Source: JBDRNO01 sp043811005
GTDB lineage: Bacteria > Bacteroidota > Bacteroidia > NORP154
Reading direction: 5' to 3'
DNA length: 13,799 bases
NCBI GenBank assembly: GCA_043811005.1
Contig: JBDRNO010000027.1
Coordinates: 1-13,799, forward strand
Shown here: in pieces, positions 13,432 through 13,799 of the stretch
Numbering within the stretch: position 1 is the stretch's first letter
How the letters are laid out: each line of letters begins with the position of its first letter
The notes under the pieces: generated by a model
Database searches by the model: none
Seen by the model: only the letters and a program-made list of their open reading frames with translations
What the model was told of the DNA's origin: nothing
Made by a program: the position numbers and the translations under genes

Positions 13432-13449
13432 GTCCGCCAGCTGGCGGAC
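13432..13449. repeat. 18-bp perfect palindrome within the deleted element
   Basis: GTCCGCCAGCTGGCGGAC is its own complement. It sits between the transposase remnant and the right end, at the presumed deletion junction, and differs in sequence from the element's own GTCCC hairpins, so it may have inserted separately. Confidence 0.8.
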
Positions 13450-13590
13450 TTTGTTATGGGTGTATTTCATTTTCTATAAATATATAGTCCCTGACGGGAC
13501 AATAATTGCCGAAAAGTAATAAATCAAAATGTACAAATTTATCCCGCTTAAAGTATAATTGGCGTTTGTTCATAATGTGCAATTAATATA

Positions 13591-13607
13591 TCCCGATTTC
13601 ATCGGGA
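13591..13607. repeat. Small hairpin, possible REP fragment
   Basis: TCCCGAT and ATCGGGA are separated by TTC, giving a 7-bp stem. There is no T-run suitable for termination close to either side except TTTTTAATT on the plus strand six bases later, so a weak terminator is possible. Confidence 0.4.
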
Positions 13608-13705
13608 CGGATTTTTAATTGCGGATTTAAATGTATTAAAAAAACTCCTGTGTTCCGACAGCTACCGTGTACCCACATCTTTATAAGATGTTGATTTATA
13701 ATATA

Positions 13706-13798
13706 TTACGAAATGGTGATATTAACGAATATGTTTTGAGAAACAGCTTTAAATTCATATTTCCATAGGATATTGAATATTCGCTTGTATTGTTCAAA
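13706..13798 (-). CDS. Possible C-terminal fragment of a gene entering from the right edge
   Basis: A 30-codon open frame enters from the right edge on the minus strand and ends at TAA 13706-13708 (peptide end KAVSQNIFVNITIS). The residues look plausible for protein, but the frame is too short to tell from chance and no family is recognised. Confidence 0.25.
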   Translation of the reverse strand, partial: FEQYKRIFNILWKYEFKAVSQNIFVNITIS

Positions 13799-13799
13799 T

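Larger units (their letters stand above)
13218..13500. mobile_element. Deleted IS200/IS605-like element with palindromic inverted ends
   Basis: The left end, GTCCCGTAGGGAC then TTAATATTTATAGAAA (13218-13246), is repeated in inverted orientation at 13471-13500 with a two-base difference in the palindrome and one in the spacer. A third hairpin, GTCCCGTTAGGGAC, is at 13269-13282 next to the transposase 3' end. Between the ends lies only the last 39 codons of a Y1 transposase. The layout fits a MITE-like internal deletion of an IS200-type or REP-transposase element, whose ends are hairpins. Confidence 0.7.
13159..13799. other. Gene-poor region upstream of addA with a decayed mobile element
   Basis: These 641 bases hold no intact gene. 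They contain the 283-bp inverted-repeat element described separately, a small hairpin TCCCGAT-TTC-ATCGGGA at 13591-13607, a degenerate palindrome at about 13653 and the possible tail of a gene at the right edge. The addA promoter should lie between 13159 and about 13217, but no clear TTTG/TAnnTTTG pair is seen there. Confidence 0.7.

Overview
The window looks like chromosomal DNA of a member of the Bacteroidota, probably an uncultured Bacteroidales-type anaerobe. The protein sequences suggest this: Bacteroidetes-style RecR, an AddA/AddB pair and a kinase-RapZ fusion. So do the AT-rich intergenic DNA and the many palindromic repeats typical of this phylum. No rRNA, tRNA or CRISPR array is visible. 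The assignment is inference from sequence character only.

Layout, left to right. The left edge holds a short C-terminal protein fragment (+). Then come a small GIY-YIG nuclease gene (-) and recR (-). A gene-free block of about 500 bp follows, packed with palindromic and inverted repeats. Next are a sodium:solute symporter gene (+) and, convergent with it, a likely peptidoglycan-recycling pair read right to left: a MurNAc/GlcNAc kinase-like protein fused to a RapZ C-terminal domain, followed by a MurU-like sugar-1-phosphate nucleotidyltransferase. After two copies of a CCCTCAGGG palindrome comes the addA/addB DNA-repair locus, also read right to left. Between addA and addB lie an unrecognised 230-residue gene flanked by roughly 110-bp direct repeats and an array of 8-bp tandem repeats. 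Upstream of addA is a 283-bp inverted-repeat element holding only the C-terminal end of an IS200/IS605-type Y1 transposase. The right edge may hold the tail of another minus-strand gene.

How the genes relate. AddA (helicase-nuclease) and AddB (nuclease with a degenerate helicase half) form the RecBCD-like double-strand-break resection machine; RecR acts in the RecFOR gap-repair route. The kinase and nucleotidyltransferase together suggest a UDP-MurNAc salvage step, with the RapZ domain as a possible amino-sugar sensor.

The main themes for a second look are: an unknown gene lodged inside the addAB locus between direct repeats; repeat sequence read in frame inside addB; a missing final Fe-S cysteine in AddB next to a palindrome; a GIY-YIG gene whose 3' end is made of a repeat found twice more nearby; and a decayed Y1-transposase element with matching palindromic ends.
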